From JAJDYQ01 sp942491945 (GTDB taxonomy: Bacteria; Pseudomonadota; Gammaproteobacteria; JAJDYQ01), in assembly GCA_942491945.1 (NCBI GenBank), contig CALODD010000037.1, forward strand, positions 62,001 through 126,000: 64,000 bases of DNA, given 5' to 3'. Positions 61,632 through 64,000 of the stretch are shown piece after piece. The first letter of the stretch is position 1; the number at the start of each line of letters is the position of its first letter. Under the pieces are notes generated by a model. That model was not told the origin of the DNA and did no database searches. It saw only the letters and a program-made list of their open reading frames with translations. The translations under genes were made by a program, and so were the position numbers.

Positions 61632-62999
61632 ATGGATTTATCAACGCTCACGGCGGTATCACCGATTGATGGCCGCTACGGTTCCAAGACAGCCGACCTT
61701 CGTCCAATCTTTAGTGAATATGGACTCATCCATAAACGCGTCACCGTCGAAGTTCGCTGGCTACAGGCACTTTCCAACGAAGCCGGTATCAATGAAGTCC
61801 CGGCTTTCAGTGATGAGGCCAATGCGTTTCTGGATAGTATCGTTGAGAATTTTTCCGAAGAAGATGCTCTACGCGTCAAAGAAATTGAGAGCACAACTAA
61901 CCATGACGTGAAAGCCGTCGAATACCTGTTGAAAGAGAAAATTCAGGATAACGCCGAGCTGCATTCCGTCACTGAATTCCTGCATTTTGCCTGCACCTCG
62001 GAAGACATCAACAATCTGTCTCATGCGCTCATGCTGAGCGAAGCGCGCTCGCAGGTCATCCTGCCACAGCTAAACGTGATCATTGAGAAGCTGAGCGAAA
62101 TGACACAGCAATATGCCGAAGTCCCCATGCTTTGCCGTACTCATGGACAGGCTGCGACACCATCAACGCTGGGCAAGGAACTGGCTAATGTCGTCTATCG
62201 ACTGACTCGCCAGCGTGATCAATTTAAGGATGTCGATATCCTTGGAAAAATGAACGGTGCCGTCGGTAACTGGAACGCCCATCTGGTGACTTACCCAGAT
62301 GTTGACTGGCCTGCTTTTTCAACAGGCGTAATCGAATCATTGGGCATCGCAGTCAATCCGCTAACCACACAAATTGAACCGCATGATTACATCGCTGAAT
62401 ACATGGATGCCCTGTCTCGTTACAACACCATCCTGCTCGACCTGTGCCGTGATATGTGGTCTTACATTTCTATTGGCTATTTCAAGCAACGCACGATTGC
62501 TGGCGAAGTGGGCTCGTCCACCATGCCGCACAAAGTAAACCCTATCGATTTCGAAAATGCCGAAGGCAATATCGGTATAGCCAATGCGATTTCTGGTCAT
62601 CTGGCAGCAAAATTACCCGTATCGCGCTGGCAACGTGATCTGACTGATTCAACAGTATTACGTAATCTGGGCGTTGGTATCGCCCATAGCCTGATCGCCT
62701 GGCAATCCGCCATGCGTGGACTGAGCAAAGTTGAAGCCAATGTACAACGTCTGGCAGAAGACCTGAATAATAGCTGGGAAGTTCTGGCTGAACCTATTCA
62801 GACGGTCATGCGTCGCTATGGCATCGAAAAACCCTATGAAAAATTAAAGGATTTAACTCGCGGCCAGTCGATTAATGCCGAAAGTCTGGCAACGTTTATC
62901 GATACATTAGAGCTTCCAGAGAAAGTAAAAGCAGAGTTGAAAGAACTAACACCAGCCACTTATCTGGGAAATGCCACCGCTCAAACCCGACAGGCGTGA
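61632..62999 (+). CDS. purB: Adenylosuccinate lyase
   Basis: 455 residues (E. coli 456). SPIDGRYGSKTADLRPIFSEY, LHFACTSEDINNLSHALML and GSSTMPHKVNPIDFENAEGN are the superfamily signatures, with the catalytic Ser in the last loop. Two steps of purine synthesis use it. It is followed by a 580-base gene-free region, then a roxA-like gene; in E. coli purB and ycfD (roxA) are also close. Confidence 0.98.
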   Translation: MDLSTLTAVSPIDGRYGSKTADLRPIFSEYGLIHKRVTVEVRWLQALSNEAGINEVPAFSDEANAFLDSIVENFSEEDALRVKEIESTTNHDVKAVEYLLKEKIQDNAELHSVTEFLHFACTSEDINNLSHALMLSEARSQVILPQLNVIIEKLSEMTQQYAEVPMLCRTHGQAATPSTLGKELANVVYRLTRQRDQFKDVDILGKMNGAVGNWNAHLVTYPDVDWPAFSTGVIESLGIAVNPLTTQIEPHDYIAEYMDALSRYNTILLDLCRDMWSYISIGYFKQRTIAGEVGSSTMPHKVNPIDFENAEGNIGIANAISGHLAAKLPVSRWQRDLTDSTVLRNLGVGIAHSLIAWQSAMRGLSKVEANVQRLAEDLNNSWEVLAEPIQTVMRRYGIEKPYEKLKDLTRGQSINAESLATFIDTLELPEKVKAELKELTPATYLGNATAQTRQA

Positions 63000-63061
63000 A
63001 CATGTAAAAAATTGTGAAGCAATTCCGATAATCCTTTATCGAAATCGCCACACTTCATACC

Positions 63062-63173
63062 AAGAAGGACGGGGCGGCCAGCTTAGCTTCTCTCCATATC
63101 CCCCTTAAGCGCGTTCCGCCCTTCTTTTGATCAAGCCGGGTTGTGTCTTCTCCCCCTTTGATACAGCCCGGCT
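63062..63173 (+). ncRNA. Candidate RNA with C-rich loops
   Basis: Two stems in tandem. Stem 1: AAGAAG/CTTCTT and GGCGG/CCGCC with a GCTTA/TAAGC inner stem, loop CTTCTCTCCATATCCCCC. Stem 2 (63134-63173): AGCCGGG/CCCGGCT plus TGT/ACA, loop CTTCTCCCCCTTT. Both loops share CTTCTC-CC, complementary to Shine-Dalgarno sequences, as in C-rich-loop small RNAs. The first stem could also be the purB terminator. Confidence 0.45.
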
Positions 63174-63275
63174 CATTCATTCCAGCAGACACCCACTAAA
63201 AGGTAATGGAAATAATAGCGCCAATCTGACTATAGATACCAGCACATAATGACCCTCATCAGGCCAGACAAAGAG

Positions 63276-63284
63276 TTATCCACA
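63276..63284 (+). other. Single DnaA-box match
   Basis: TTATCCACA, an exact match to the DnaA box. Isolated, so likely chance. The rest of 63174-63499 shows only AT-rich sequence and a small stem (63388-63411). Confidence 0.25.
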
Positions 63285-63499
63285 ACCCTGAATAAGTGAA
63301 AATCATCATTAAAACCTCAAGCACTGCTTGAATTAAAATCCAATAACCCACTGATTTTAATGAAGATATTCAAAATATCGCTCTTGTAAAAACCGGCTAA
63401 CCTGCCGTTTTGTGATTAATTTGGCACTTTTTTTTGCAGAAACTGTCCATACTTATTCGTAACAACTGATTTGCTCCTCCCAGATCAGTCAGGTATTCA

Positions 63500-63540
63500 A
63501 GGGCTGTACTCCTTCCCCCGGGATGCAGCCCTATTTTTTT
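63500..63540 (+). terminator. Terminator-like hairpin with C-rich loop
   Basis: AGGGCTG/CAGCCCT stem with the 19-base loop TACTCCTTCCCCCGGGATG, followed by T7. The loop shares the C-rich character of the stems at 63062-63173. It may end a small RNA from this region. Confidence 0.65.
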
Positions 63541-63580
63541 GCCCTCGCAAAACGCCCGTAAAATACATTAAAGTGCGCTC

Positions 63581-64000
63581 ATGTTGACACATCTAGGCAC
63601 ATTCCCCGTCGAAGACTTCCTGCAACAATACTGGCAACAAAAGCCCTTATTGATTCGGCAAGCCTTCCCCGATTTCAACTCCCCCATCTCTGCCGACGAA
63701 CTAGCAGGGTTAGCGCTGGAAAGTGAAGTCACTTCTCGCATTGTGCTGGAAAAGGACGGGCAACATCCCTGGGATTGCCGGCATGGGCCATTTGATGAAG
63801 AAACCTTCCAGACACTTCCCGAGAGCCACTGGACTCTGCTGGTACAGGATGTTGAAAAACATTTGCCAGAACTTGCCGTCTTACTTGAACCATTTCAGTT
63901 TATTCCACGCTGGCGCATTGACGACCTGATGATCAGCTATGCCGCTGACCAGGGCTCAGTCGGGCCACATCTGGACCAATACGATGTCTTTCTATTACAG
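63581..64000 (+). CDS. roxA: Cupin/JmjC ribosomal oxygenase RoxA-like, 5' part
   Basis: Begins ATG 63581; 140 residues lie in the window and the frame continues past its end. VEDFLQQYWQQKPLLIRQAF and GPHLDQYDVFLLQ (HxD iron ligands) match RoxA/YcfD, the Fe(II)/2-oxoglutarate-dependent arginine hydroxylase of ribosomal protein L16. The C-terminal half is not visible. Confidence 0.9.
   Translation, partial: MLTHLGTFPVEDFLQQYWQQKPLLIRQAFPDFNSPISADELAGLALESEVTSRIVLEKDGQHPWDCRHGPFDEETFQTLPESHWTLLVQDVEKHLPELAVLLEPFQFIPRWRIDDLMISYAADQGSVGPHLDQYDVFLLQ

Noticed and set aside
63276..63284. Chromosomal replication origin
   Set aside because: Only one DnaA box and no dnaA, dnaN or gidA nearby.

Overview
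The window looks like a gammaproteobacterial chromosome. The order uvrC-pgsA-tRNA-Gly-tRNA-Cys-tRNA-Leu matches the E. coli uvrC-pgsA-glyW-cysT-leuZ block, and mutY/yggX, hisI, cysS, trmB, purB and a roxA-like gene are of gammaproteobacterial type. A class I phosphoribulokinase, a sulfide:quinone-reductase-like flavoprotein and a small cytochrome c suggest, but do not prove, a chemolithoautotrophic (perhaps sulfur-oxidising) life. No rRNA, IS element or CRISPR array was seen.

Layout. (1) 1-8656 is the right-hand part of a filamentous phage (inovirus) prophage: small regulator genes, a probable ssDNA-binding protein, coiled-coil and tiny membrane proteins, major coat protein, pIII-like adsorption protein, pVI-like protein, Zot/pI ATPase, rolling-circle Rep, and a tyrosine integrase broken by one extra A. 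It abuts tRNA-Phe; its left end lies outside the window. (2) 8.8-21 kb is core chromosome (yggX, mutY, asmA-like, bcp, hisI, cysS) interleaved with three related receiver-kinase fusion proteins. (3) 21-31 kb looks like a cell-surface module: a GT2 glycosyltransferase, three paralogous PaaK/CapK-like adenylate-forming enzymes, an alkaline-phosphatase-superfamily protein, an FkbM methyltransferase, and a Slam-type outer-membrane translocator next to a TbpB-barrel-like secreted substrate. (4) 31-49 kb is thiS-thiG-trmB, a HEAT-repeat kinase, a FetAB-like transporter, an SQR-like protein, GGDEF proteins, a cytochrome c, a MerB-like protein, slyD, mscS, prkB and some broken genes. (5) 49.9-56.1 kb is a 6.15 kb integrated element in tRNA-Leu(UAA). 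(6) 56-64 kb is the tRNA/pgsA/uvrC block, a uracil-DNA glycosylase, a LuxR solo, an MBL hydrolase, purB, a candidate C-rich-loop RNA region, and the start of a roxA-like gene.

The most interesting object is the 6.15 kb element. It has no coat, Zot or Rep genes, yet it carries an integrase related to the inovirus integrase and two intergenic blocks nearly identical to inovirus blocks: 62/63 bases of the block just upstream of the phage rep gene, and 66/71 positions of a long hairpin downstream of the phage ssDNA-binding gene. In the phage the structural genes lie between these two blocks; in the element they are 140 bases apart. I infer a satellite of a filamentous phage that borrows the helper's Rep and virion machinery and carries probable anti-phage cargo: an AbiC-like membrane protein, a two-gene soluble-plus-four-helix-membrane unit built like RexAB, and a DUF5677-like protein.

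Several genes carry frameshifts (phage integrase, FIST gene, VOC gene, and uvrC many times). Whether these are real decay or assembly indels cannot be settled from the sequence alone.
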